Both the position numbers and the translations under genes were made by a program. Positions 52,161 through 60,092 of a DNA stretch of 64,000 nt are shown here, in pieces (within the stretch, counting starts at the first letter, position 1; each line of letters opens with the position of its first letter). This DNA is from Nonomuraea indica. Lineage in GTDB: Bacteria; Actinomycetota; Actinomycetes; Streptosporangiales; Streptosporangiaceae. The stretch lies in the NCBI RefSeq assembly GCF_002850745.1, contig NZ_KZ559471.1, positions 124,001 to 188,000 on the forward strand, written 5' to 3'. The notes beneath the pieces were generated by a model that saw only the letters and a program-made list of their open reading frames with translations, was not told where the DNA came from and ran no database searches.

Positions 52161-53333
52161 TCATCGGACCGCGGGGCGCGTCGGCGCGCCCAGGGTGCGC
52201 AGCACCGGCAGCGCGCGGGCCGCCTGCAGCGGGTCCACCGGCAGCACGTGCCGGGTCCACCACAGGGCGGTCTCGGGCGTCGGTCCCGGCTCGGCGAGCA
52301 GGGGGCCGAAGTCGTCGTCGAGCGGCGGCGTGTAGAGGGCCGTGGTGATGACGCCGCGGCGCTCCAGCGCCTCCTTGGCCGCGTCGCGGTCCGCCACGAT
52401 CAGCGGCACCCTGAACAGTGGCTGGTCGGCGAAGCGCCGCACCGGCGGCGCGACCACCGGAAGCTCGGCCAGCAGCCGCACGCCCCGCACCCGCCGCTCG
52501 CGCTCGCGCTCGGCCGTGCGCTGCCGCCCGACCGCGAAGCGGCGCAGCAGCGGCCCGTGGGCGGTGCGGTAGCCGCCGGAGCCCACCGACATCCACCGGT
52601 CGAACGCCGGCAGGTCGTCGTGCTCGGCCGCCGTCGCCGCCAGGTCGCGGGCACGCGTGTCGTCGCTGGTGTGGGTGGCCTCGATGCCGAGCGCGCGGGC
52701 CGCCCGCCAGGCCGGCGTGCTCAGCCGCAGCGCGTAGACGGCGTCGCGCAGCAGCGGGCCGAGCATCGCCCGCGCCTCTCCGCCGGTGGACGGCGCGGTG
52801 AGCAGCCCGTCGCGCAGCAGGGCCAGCCGGTCGCGGGTGGCCGTGTCGGCGACGGTCAGCACGCCGCCCGCCCCGGCCCTCGGATGCTTGGACAGGCTGA
52901 ACGCACCGGCCGCGCCGAACGTGCCGACGTGCCGCCCGTCCACCTCGGTCAGGTAGGCGTGCGCGCAGTCCTCGACGAGCACGACCCCGCGCCGGTCGCA
53001 CTCGGCCGCCAGCCGCTCGACCTGGCCCGGCAGGCCGTACAGGTGGGTGGCGACCACGGCGCCGATGTCACGCCAGTCGACCCGGTCGACGTCGATGGTC
53101 GCGTCGTCGGGGGAGACCGGCGCCATGACCGGGCGCAGCCCGGCGGCGACCGCGGCGAACAGCACGGTCTCGCAGTTGACCGGGGACATGAGGACCCGCC
53201 GCCCGCGCGGCACGAGACCGCGCAGGGCCAGATAGAGGCCGAGCCGGGCGGAGGGGACATAGAGGCCGGGGCGGCCGGTCCGCCGGGTGAGCGACCAGGT
53301 CAGGGCGTCGTCGCCCACCTCACGAAGCCGCAT
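52161..53333 (-). CDS. Divergent DegT/DnrJ-type PLP aminotransferase
   Basis: This 390-residue protein has the DegT fold order: PVNCETVLFAAVAAGLRPV, the ring-stacking DCAHA segment in VLVEDCAHAY, and SLSKHPRAGAGGVLT with the PLP lysine at K149. The N-terminal substrate loop differs from the typical T-S-C-T pattern. The ATG at 53333 has AAGGA 6 nt upstream. It would aminate a keto-sugar for the glycan made by nearby GT2 enzymes. It is not a close relative of the WecE-like gene in this window. Confidence 0.8.
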   Translation of the reverse strand: MRLREVGDDALTWSLTRRTGRPGLYVPSARLGLYLALRGLVPRGRRVLMSPVNCETVLFAAVAAGLRPVMAPVSPDDATIDVDRVDWRDIGAVVATHLYGLPGQVERLAAECDRRGVVLVEDCAHAYLTEVDGRHVGTFGAAGAFSLSKHPRAGAGGVLTVADTATRDRLALLRDGLLTAPSTGGEARAMLGPLLRDAVYALRLSTPAWRAARALGIEATHTSDDTRARDLAATAAEHDDLPAFDRWMSVGSGGYRTAHGPLLRRFAVGRQRTAERERERRVRGVRLLAELPVVAPPVRRFADQPLFRVPLIVADRDAAKEALERRGVITTALYTPPLDDDFGPLLAEPGPTPETALWWTRHVLPVDPLQAARALPVLRTLGAPTRPAVR

Positions 53334-53432
53334 CGAATGTCCTTTTCGCTGGGTGTCCGGCACTCCATGAACGATACGCTGTAAGCCTCAGCCGGCGCGG
53401 ATCGCGCTCACGTCTCCAGGGTGGTTGTCTCC

Positions 53433-54383
53433 ATGACGGAATCTGGCGTTACCTCCTCGTGGCCGGACGTCGGCGTCGTGGTCTGCACGCGCGGCGACCG
53501 GCCGGAGATGCTGCGCGAGGCCCTCAAGGGCATCGAGTCGCAGGACTACCCCGGCAAGGTCACCACGGTGGTCGTCTTCGACGGCAACGACCCCGATCCC
53601 GACCTGGTCTCCGACGACCCGGCGCGACCGGTCAGGGTGGTCCGCAACAACCGGCGGCGCGGCCTGCCCGCCGCCCGCAACTGCGGCATCCTCACCCACG
53701 GCGACGAGGTCGAGTGGGTGGCCTTCTGCGACGACGACGACACCTGGCTGCCGACCCGCGTCCGGGTGCAGATCGAGGCGCTGCGCCGGCACCCCGACGC
53801 GGTCTTCGCCACCTGCGGCTCGCTGATCGTGCACCCGGAGTGGACCCGCCACATCCCGCTCGACAAGGAGCGCGTGCCGTTCTCCGACCTGCTCGACGGC
53901 CGCCAGCCGGCGATGCACCCGTCCGGGTTCCTCGCCCGGCGGGCCGCGCTCGTGGGCGACGCCGTCGGGCTGTTCTCCGAGACGATCCCCAGCGGCTACG
54001 GCGAGGACTACGAGATGCTGCTGCGCGCCGCCAGGCACGCGCCGATCGTGCACGTGCCCGGCGAGCACCTGCACGTGGCGATGCACGGCCAGTCACACTT
54101 CGCCGGACGCTGGGACACCATCGCCGAGGCCCTGCAGTGGCTGCTGGAGCACTATCCCGAGATCCGCACCTCCCGCAAGGGCTACTCGCGGCTGGCCGGC
54201 CAGGTGGCCTTCACCCGCGTCGCCGTCGGGCGCCGCGCCGAGGCGCTGCGCTGGGCGGCGCGGGCCTTCGTCACCGACCCGCGGGAGATCAGGTCCTACG
54301 GCGTCGCCGTGATCGCCCTGCTACGGCTCGACCCGGCCTGGGTGGTCCGGCGGATGGAGGCGCGCGGGTTCGGGGCCCCGTGA
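53433..54383 (+). CDS. GT2 glycosyltransferase
   Basis: This is a 316-residue cytoplasmic GT-A enzyme. The core begins VGVVVCTRGDRPEMLREAL, with NNRRRGLPAARNCGI and the metal-binding FCDDDDTWLP near residue 105. GYGEDYEMLLRAA is the acceptor-side acidic motif of this family (the ED pair). There are no spans. The ATG at 53433 was preferred over a GTG at 53421. It overlaps the convergent flippase by 63 bp at its end. It is the only rightward gene in the second glycan locus. Confidence 0.9.
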   Translation: MTESGVTSSWPDVGVVVCTRGDRPEMLREALKGIESQDYPGKVTTVVVFDGNDPDPDLVSDDPARPVRVVRNNRRRGLPAARNCGILTHGDEVEWVAFCDDDDTWLPTRVRVQIEALRRHPDAVFATCGSLIVHPEWTRHIPLDKERVPFSDLLDGRQPAMHPSGFLARRAALVGDAVGLFSETIPSGYGEDYEMLLRAARHAPIVHVPGEHLHVAMHGQSHFAGRWDTIAEALQWLLEHYPEIRTSRKGYSRLAGQVAFTRVAVGRRAEALRWAARAFVTDPREIRSYGVAVIALLRLDPAWVVRRMEARGFGAP

Positions 54384-55700
54384 CCGGCCCGCGGCGATCC
54401 GCCGCAGCCCCGGCAGCACGGCCAGCGCCGTGACGGTCTGGCTGCCGAAGATCGCCATGCCCACTCCGGTGATGCCGTAGCGCGGCAGCAGCAGCTGCGC
54501 CCCGCCGATGGCCATCGCGGCCATGGCGAACTGCACGAACACGATGGTCCCGGCGCGCCGCAACGCCCGCAGCGCGCCCAGGTACAGCTCGACCACCGCC
54601 CGGGGCAGCGCCGCGAGCGCGATGAGCCGCATCAGGTCGGTGGCGTGCGCGGCGTACCCCTCACCGAACAACAGCAGCCCGACGGGCGCCAGCACCGCCG
54701 CCGCGACCACCAGCGGCGTGAGGATGAGGAACGTCCGGCGCAGCGCCCGCCGGCAGTTCTCCGCCAGCCGGGCCGAGTCGAACGCCCCCTCCACGGTGAG
54801 CGAGGACGCCATCGTGTAGCTGAGCATCTCCAGCATGGCGCCGAGCGTGATGGTCAGCCCGTAGTAGGCGTTCATCTCCTGGGTGACCTGGGCGGCCACC
54901 AGCACGGGCACGCCGTAGTTGAACAGCAGGGTGAAGATGGAGCCCGCGTAGTCGCCGGCCAGGAACCTGCCGATCTGCCGCGCCGGCGGCAGCGTGTTCG
55001 CGGCGGTCAGCCGTGAGTGCCCGGGGATCAGCCGCCTGAAGACGATCGTGTTCAGGCAGAGCGCCACCAGCAGCCCGGGCGCGATCCACGCGAGGAAGAC
55101 CGCCCAGGACACCGCCGCACCCGACGCCGAGGCCAGCGCGAACGCGCACGCGGCCAGCACCCCGAACCTGACCACCCAGAAGACGAGATTGGCCACCGGC
55201 ACCCACGGCGCCTTGCGCAGCGCCGTGAGCACCACGTCCTGCAACGTGCAGATGCTCCACACGATCACCATGGCGGTGAAGACCACACCGGCCGTCCAGC
55301 CCGACAGCAGGCGGTAGGTCTCTCCCCAGCTCGTCAGCGTCAGCAGGAACACCAGGCACGCGGCGGCCGACAGACCGGCCCCGGCCAGGTAGACGGTCGC
55401 GACGAACCGCCCGGTCCGCCGCCCGGCCTCGGGGACGAACCGGGCCACCGTGCCGACGAAGCCGAACGAGGTGATCGCGGCGAGGAACCGCATGGCCGCC
55501 AGGATCGCCATGCCGACGCCGACGTCGTCCTCGTCGAAGACGCGGGCGGTGACGGTCCAGTAGCCGAGCCCGATGACCGCGCCGGCCCCCGCGTTCAGCA
55601 TCAGGGCGTACGCGCTGCGCAGCAGCGGGTCGTCGAGGTCGGACGGCAACCATCGGCGCGGGCCCGCCGGCCGGTCGGCGGGCTGGACGTTCCCGCTCAC
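54321..55700 (-). CDS. Oligosaccharide flippase, Wzx/MATE-like
   Basis: This 459-residue protein has about 12-14 spans in the polysaccharide transporter pattern. The N-terminal ARVFDEDDVGVGMAI motif resembles the conserved start of Wzx-type flippases. The GTG start overlaps the deacetylase stop by 4 nt (GTGA). It is distinct from the flippase at 21.6-23 kb, so two glycans are likely exported from this chromosome segment. Confidence 0.85.
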   Translation of the reverse strand: MSGNVQPADRPAGPRRWLPSDLDDPLLRSAYALMLNAGAGAVIGLGYWTVTARVFDEDDVGVGMAILAAMRFLAAITSFGFVGTVARFVPEAGRRTGRFVATVYLAGAGLSAAACLVFLLTLTSWGETYRLLSGWTAGVVFTAMVIVWSICTLQDVVLTALRKAPWVPVANLVFWVVRFGVLAACAFALASASGAAVSWAVFLAWIAPGLLVALCLNTIVFRRLIPGHSRLTAANTLPPARQIGRFLAGDYAGSIFTLLFNYGVPVLVAAQVTQEMNAYYGLTITLGAMLEMLSYTMASSLTVEGAFDSARLAENCRRALRRTFLILTPLVVAAAVLAPVGLLLFGEGYAAHATDLMRLIALAALPRAVVELYLGALRALRRAGTIVFVQFAMAAMAIGGAQLLLPRYGITGVGMAIFGSQTVTALAVLPGLRRIAAGRSRGPEPARLHPPDHPGRVEP

Positions 55701-56509
55701 CGGGCCACGACCTGACGGATCGCGTACCTGGTCCGGCGCACGACCGCGTAGCCCTTGGTCAGCGCCCGCTCCTTCAGGTAGAGCAGCGGGACGCCGCGGC
55801 CCTCGACGGCGCGGCGGAACTTGTCCATGCCGGTGTTCCTGGCCACGGTCAGCCGGGGCACGGCAAGCAGGTCCTGCCGCCCGCCGGGCACCGCGTCGGC
55901 CACGGCGTTGGCCACGGCGCAGGCGGCGACGTAGCCGGCCGCCCCGGCCTCGCGGCGCACCCGCGCGCTGGAGTAGCCGAAGGGATAGGCCATCGTCGTC
56001 ACCGGGACGCCGGCCTTCTCCTCCAGCAGCCCCTTGTTGCGGCGCAGCTCGTCGCGCAGCTCGGCGTCGCGGAGCTGGTCGAGCTGGGGATGGCTGTGGC
56101 TGTGGCCGCCGATCTCGATCCCGGCCTGCGCGGCCTCGCGGACCTGGCCCCAGCTCAGCATGTCGTCCAGCGGGCGGCCCGCCGCGTCGGCGCCGGCGTC
56201 GGCCAGCCATCCGCTGGTCACGAAGACCGTGGCGGCGAAGCGGTGCCGCTCCAGGACGGGCAGCGCCTGGGAGTGGAAGTCGGCGTAGCCGTCGTCGAAC
56301 GTCACCACGACCGGCCTGTCCGGCATCGGCCTCCCGCCTCCCCGGGCCAGGGAGGCGGCGAGGTCGCCGAACGTCAGCGGGGTGAAGCCGCTGCCGGCGA
56401 GGTAGGCGAGCTGCTCGGCGAAGTCGGACGGGCGCACCGACAGCCCGCGCGTCTCGTCCTTCGGCGTGTCGGTGACCGAGTGGTACATGAGGATCGGTAC
56501 GCGGATCAC
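55697..56509 (-). CDS. Polysaccharide deacetylase (NodB-type CE4)
   Basis: This 270-residue protein begins VPILMYHSVTD, typical of the family. Motif 1 is VVVTFDDGYADF (catalytic and metal Asp), motif 2 is GGHSHSHPQL (metal His pair), and AYPFGYSSARV is motif 3. It has no signal peptide, so it may act on a lipid-linked or cytoplasmic intermediate, or be exported without one. Starts and stops overlap with both neighbours (GTGA), so it is tightly coupled to a GT2 and the flippase. Removal of N-acetyl groups from the repeat unit is the usual role. Confidence 0.91.
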   Translation of the reverse strand: MIRVPILMYHSVTDTPKDETRGLSVRPSDFAEQLAYLAGSGFTPLTFGDLAASLARGGGRPMPDRPVVVTFDDGYADFHSQALPVLERHRFAATVFVTSGWLADAGADAAGRPLDDMLSWGQVREAAQAGIEIGGHSHSHPQLDQLRDAELRDELRRNKGLLEEKAGVPVTTMAYPFGYSSARVRREAGAAGYVAACAVANAVADAVPGGRQDLLAVPRLTVARNTGMDKFRRAVEGRGVPLLYLKERALTKGYAVVRRTRYAIRQVVAR

Positions 56510-57459
56510 CGTCCCGCACCTCGCAGCCGTACGGACCCCACCAGATAGCCCCAGGCGGTCCAGGCGAGCCCGACGACGATGGCGACGGCCCGGCCGACCC
56601 CGCCGGGATCGCCGCGCAGCGCCTCGCCCAGGCTGCGCAGCGCGCCGAGCGGCAGCGTCTTCAGGGCGTGCGCCCGCTCGCTGGACAGCCCGTCCTGGCT
56701 GCCCACCTCCCGGGTGACCAGCGCCTTGGACAGCCCCTCGGCGTAGCACCGGGAGCGGAAGTAGGAGAACGTCTCGCGCTGGCGGGGCACCTTGTGCCCG
56801 ATCAGGGCCCGCGGCTCGAACAGCATGACCGAGCCCGGCCTGCGCTGGCTCAGCCGGATGCAGAACTCGGTCTCCTCGCAGCCCAGCGGGCGGCTCTTGC
56901 GGCCCTGCACGCTGCGGCCGATGCCGCTGTGGAAGCCGCCGACCTCGCCGATCACCTCGCGCCGGAACGCCGCGTTGCCGCCCATGACGTTGCGGATCGG
57001 CGCCCGGACCGCGGGCATGCCCCGATAGGTGCAGCCCACGGTCCAGTCGAACTCGTACGGGAACCAGCGCGGGCGCCGCTTCGACGCCCACAGTGGCTCC
57101 GTCCGCCCGCCCACGCCCACGACCGTGCCGCCGGCGTCGGTGTCCTGGAAGCCCTCCTCCAAAGCCTCCAGCCAACCGGGATCGGCCACCGCGTCGTCGT
57201 CCAGATAGGCGACGATGTCACCGGTGGCGATGTCCGCCCCGGTGTTCTTGCCGCCGGACAGGCCGCGTTCGTGGCTGTTGGCCACCACGACGGCCCGCGG
57301 GTATGCGGCCTTGAGTCGCAGCAGCAGGTCGGGGTTGTGGTCGACGACGAGGATCAGCTCGTGCGCGGGGCGCCGCTGGCGCTCGACCGACTCGACGGCC
57401 TGCCTGATGTCCTCCCAGCGGTCCTCGGTGTAGACGCAGATGACGACGGATGTAAGCAC
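56506..57459 (-). CDS. GT2 glycosyltransferase with C-terminal hydrophobic segment
   Basis: This 317-residue GT-A enzyme starts with LTSVVICVYTEDRWEDI. It has ERGLSGGKNTG, the metal site AYLDDDAVADPGWL near residue 95, and the GCEETEFCIRL acidic motif near 210 (ED-type catalytic base). A hydrophobic C-terminal segment (AIVVGLAWTAWGYLVGSV) may bind the membrane. The GTG at 57459 has AAGG about 8 nt upstream. Similar family members decorate actinobacterial surface glycans. Confidence 0.9.
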   Translation of the reverse strand: MLTSVVICVYTEDRWEDIRQAVESVERQRRPAHELILVVDHNPDLLLRLKAAYPRAVVVANSHERGLSGGKNTGADIATGDIVAYLDDDAVADPGWLEALEEGFQDTDAGGTVVGVGGRTEPLWASKRRPRWFPYEFDWTVGCTYRGMPAVRAPIRNVMGGNAAFRREVIGEVGGFHSGIGRSVQGRKSRPLGCEETEFCIRLSQRRPGSVMLFEPRALIGHKVPRQRETFSYFRSRCYAEGLSKALVTREVGSQDGLSSERAHALKTLPLGALRSLGEALRGDPGGVGRAVAIVVGLAWTAWGYLVGSVRLRGAGR

Positions 57460-57485
57460 GGGCGGGACCTTGTTTCCGGCGTTGG

Positions 57486-58319
57486 TCAGGCCACGCCCCG
57501 GTCGGCGGCTGGCCGCGCGGCGGGCTCGGGGAGCGGGGTGACCGGCTGGCGGCGCCACTCGCGCAGGATGGTCTTGAGCACGCGGAACCCGTCGCGGACG
57601 GCCCGCAGGTTGCTCTCGCCGTGGATGCGGCAGCCCTCGTGGCTGGGCACCTCCTGGATCTTCAGGCCGGCCTTGGCGGCGCGCACGTTCATCAGCGTCT
57701 CCACCTCGAAGCCGTCGCAGTCGAGGTCGAGCACGTCGAGGTGGCGCGCCCAGAAGGCGTTGTAGCCGTAGCACAGGTCGGAGTACTTCGTCCCGTACAT
57801 GAGGTTAACCAGCAGGGTGAGCGCCCTGTTGCCGAGGCTGCGGCCCAGCGTCAGGTCGTCGCTGCCGCCGCCCGGCGCGTAGCGCGAGCCCTTGACGAAG
57901 TCGGCGCCGGTCACGAGCGCGCCGACGTAGGAGATGATCTCCCGTCCGTCCATCGAGCCGTCAGCGTCGATCATCACGATGATGTCGCCCGTGCAGGCGG
58001 CGAACCCCGCCGCCAGCGCGTCGCCCTTGCCCTTGCCGGTCTGCGTGACGATCTTCATGTTGGGGCGCAGGCGGCGGGCCACGGCGACGGTGTCGTCCAC
58101 CGAGTTGCCGTCGACGAGCACGATCTCGTCGATCCACTGGGGCAGCGTCGCGAACAGGTGAGGAAGGTTCTCGGCCTCGTTCATCGCGGGCACCACCACG
58201 CTGACCGTGGGCGAGATCGCGAGGTGCGGCGTGATGGGGGTGAAACGTTCGAGCGGCGGCATGGATCGCAGCGGCGCGACATGCACCTTGCCGTTGTGCC
58301 TGATCATCTCGGGACTCAT
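57486..58319 (-). CDS. GT2 glycosyltransferase, DPM1-like (no membrane span)
   Basis: This 277-residue enzyme has TVSVVVPAMNEAENLP, GKGKGDALAAGFAACTGD and the metal motif VMIDADGSMD. YGYNAFWAR and EVETLMNVRAAKAGLKI are typical of polyprenyl-phosphate glucose/mannose transferases of the GT2 family. It ends in a Pro/Ala-rich tail without spans. It probably makes a polyprenyl-phosphate sugar used by the membrane GT-C-type enzymes nearby. AAAGGA lies upstream of the ATG at 58319. Confidence 0.9.
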   Translation of the reverse strand: MSPEMIRHNGKVHVAPLRSMPPLERFTPITPHLAISPTVSVVVPAMNEAENLPHLFATLPQWIDEIVLVDGNSVDDTVAVARRLRPNMKIVTQTGKGKGDALAAGFAACTGDIIVMIDADGSMDGREIISYVGALVTGADFVKGSRYAPGGGSDDLTLGRSLGNRALTLLVNLMYGTKYSDLCYGYNAFWARHLDVLDLDCDGFEVETLMNVRAAKAGLKIQEVPSHEGCRIHGESNLRAVRDGFRVLKTILREWRRQPVTPLPEPAARPAADRGVA

Positions 58320-58496
58320 GATGCGAACAATCCTTTCGGGACCACTCGCTGCGAGCCGCCGGACGCCCCCTGGGTGCTGAGGGAACGCCGAAAGCGGCGA
58401 ACGGTGCATTGACGGTCCTGTGGGAGTGAAGGGTGTGCTCTGCTGGGTGTGCTGTGCTGCGGTGATGCTGTGCGCGAGGGGGACCGGGAGTGAGCC

Positions 58497-59615
58497 TCAG
58501 CGCGCTCCCGAGGTTTCCTTGGCGGTCTGATCAGGCTGCAGGGCGGTGCGCACCCGCCCGAAGCCCTTGAGCACGCGATCGGCCGCCCTGTAGAGAGACG
58601 GCCGATCAAGGACGATCGTCCGGGCCTTGTTGAGGGGAACGCGGCCCATCCAGTGCACGGCCGCCGCCGGGGACGGCCGCGAGATGCGACCCTCCGAGAC
58701 GTAGAGCGTGCCGCTCTTCAACCAGTCCTTGTACTCCTTGCCGCCCTTGCCCATGTCGACCATGTGCAAACCGGCCCCGGCGGCCGCCTCGGCCATCTGG
58801 AGATGGTGGACGATACCTGGGGAGTACCGGGCGAACTCGGTGTCGTAGGCCGGGAACCAGCCGACGAGGGTGGTGGCCGTGCGCAGGCCGAAATGGCCCG
58901 CCACCGGGACGTCGCCGGCGTAGAGCATCGTCAGCACGCCGGCGAAGTCCGTGGACCGTTCCGCGTGCATCTGCTCGGTCAGCTCGACGATCCACGGTTG
59001 CGCGAACCTGTCGACACGGCCGGTGCGGCGATACTGGTCCGACTTCCAGGCGAGCAGCGTGCGCAGCACCCCGGGGTCGGCCGAGGCCCACTCGAAGCGC
59101 AACTCACCCTGCTCCCGGCCGAGCTTGCGCTCCTTGTAGCGGACGGTCTTGAGGTTCTTGGGGGAGTTGGCCCTGACCTGCTCCAGCCATGCATCGAAGC
59201 CGGCGGTGAAGTCCATCACCGGGGCCGGGCGCACGTCGCTCTCGTACGGGCCGAACGTGGGCTGCCCGGCGACCATGTGGTCGAAGTCGTAGACGTTGAG
59301 CCTGCACGCGCGCAGCAGCGCCCTGGCGTCGAGCTTGACGCCCTGCTCGGCGATCAGGCCGTGGCAGGTGGTGAGGAAGCCGCCGAGCGGCTTGCCCACG
59401 CCGAACCCGTGGCGCTCGTAGGGGAAGAAACCCACGATCCTGCCGCCGTCCTCGACGACCGCCACCCGTACGTAGTCGCGCAGGCTGTCCATCGCCACGG
59501 CGAACTCGACCGACAGGAACGGGTTGTCCAGGGCCCGATCCGCCTTCTGCAGCTCACGCCATCGTGCGCGTTCGGAGTTCGCGAGATCCCTTGGGCGAAC
59601 GACCGAGATCTTCAC
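58497..59615 (-). CDS. GNAT/FemAB-like acyltransferase (CelD/BcsL family)
   Basis: This 372-residue protein has the split GNAT arrangement of the Acetyltransf_6 family. An N-terminal half has DNPFLSVEFAVAM and RIVGFFPYERHGFG, and a second half has SPKNLKTVRYKERKLGRE, LYAGDVPVAGHFGLR and the closing DMGKGGKEYKDWLKSG. Such proteins are found in cellulose and capsule loci and probably acylate the polymer. The start is a GTG preceded by AGGGAAAGG. It is the first gene of the leftward run of region D. Confidence 0.85.
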   Translation of the reverse strand: MKISVVRPRDLANSERARWRELQKADRALDNPFLSVEFAVAMDSLRDYVRVAVVEDGGRIVGFFPYERHGFGVGKPLGGFLTTCHGLIAEQGVKLDARALLRACRLNVYDFDHMVAGQPTFGPYESDVRPAPVMDFTAGFDAWLEQVRANSPKNLKTVRYKERKLGREQGELRFEWASADPGVLRTLLAWKSDQYRRTGRVDRFAQPWIVELTEQMHAERSTDFAGVLTMLYAGDVPVAGHFGLRTATTLVGWFPAYDTEFARYSPGIVHHLQMAEAAAGAGLHMVDMGKGGKEYKDWLKSGTLYVSEGRISRPSPAAAVHWMGRVPLNKARTIVLDRPSLYRAADRVLKGFGRVRTALQPDQTAKETSGAR

Positions 59616-60092
59616 CTTTCCCTGGCCCCCTGTCCGGTCCGGATGTCCCTTCCATGACGCGCCTCGGAAAGCACCTTTACCACGAGGCTCCCAGGGGCTC
59701 CTCCTAATGGAACGGTGGGCAGGTCACGATCATGCAACAGTCCGGTTGCACCCACCGTCGTGACGGTGAACGCTCGGTAGTGCTTGATCATTACCGTTCT
59801 CCCGGATGTCCTGGTTCGTCTCAGGGCACGACTGATCGCATCCCATGTCATGGGATCAATCGGCTCGTGAACACGTCAATGCCGACGCTTGACGACTCGC
59901 TCCGGTTTACCAACAGATGAGAAAATCTGCTTCGGGTGACGCATGCCACACCCACGGGTAAGGCTGGGGCCCCGGCGCGGTCCTCAAGCACACCAGGATG
60001 CCCTATCCGGGCCACCGGCATGGCCCGCGGGCCGGATTTCGCATCACGGGTAGTTCAAAAGTTGATCTACTTGGCCATGGTGCGCGGCCGAC
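59616..60092. other. Intergenic region between the acyltransferase and the sigma-factor fusion gene
   Basis: This gap of 477 bp holds two short palindromes: CACCGT-cgtg-ACGGTG (59753-59768) and ATCCCATG-t-CATGGGAT (59840-59856). Its base composition is closer to balanced than that of the genes. An 80-codon frame on the minus strand (59612-59851) overlaps the acyltransferase start by 4 nt but has mixed third positions and a TTA codon, so it is not called as a gene. The leftward promoter of region D is expected here. Confidence 0.55.
59840..59856. promoter_or_regulatory. Perfect palindrome, candidate operator upstream of the region D operon
   Basis: ATCCCATG and CATGGGAT flank a single T. The site lies about 225 nt before the acyltransferase start, in the promoter region of the leftward run. 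Perfect dyads of this size usually bind dimeric regulators; none is encoded beside it. Confidence 0.4.

Noticed and set aside
59612-59851. 80-codon minus-strand frame overlapping the acyltransferase start by 4 nt
   Set aside because: The overlap looks like coupling, but third codon positions are mixed, a TTA codon is present, and no motif or signal is visible. Left as a weak possibility.
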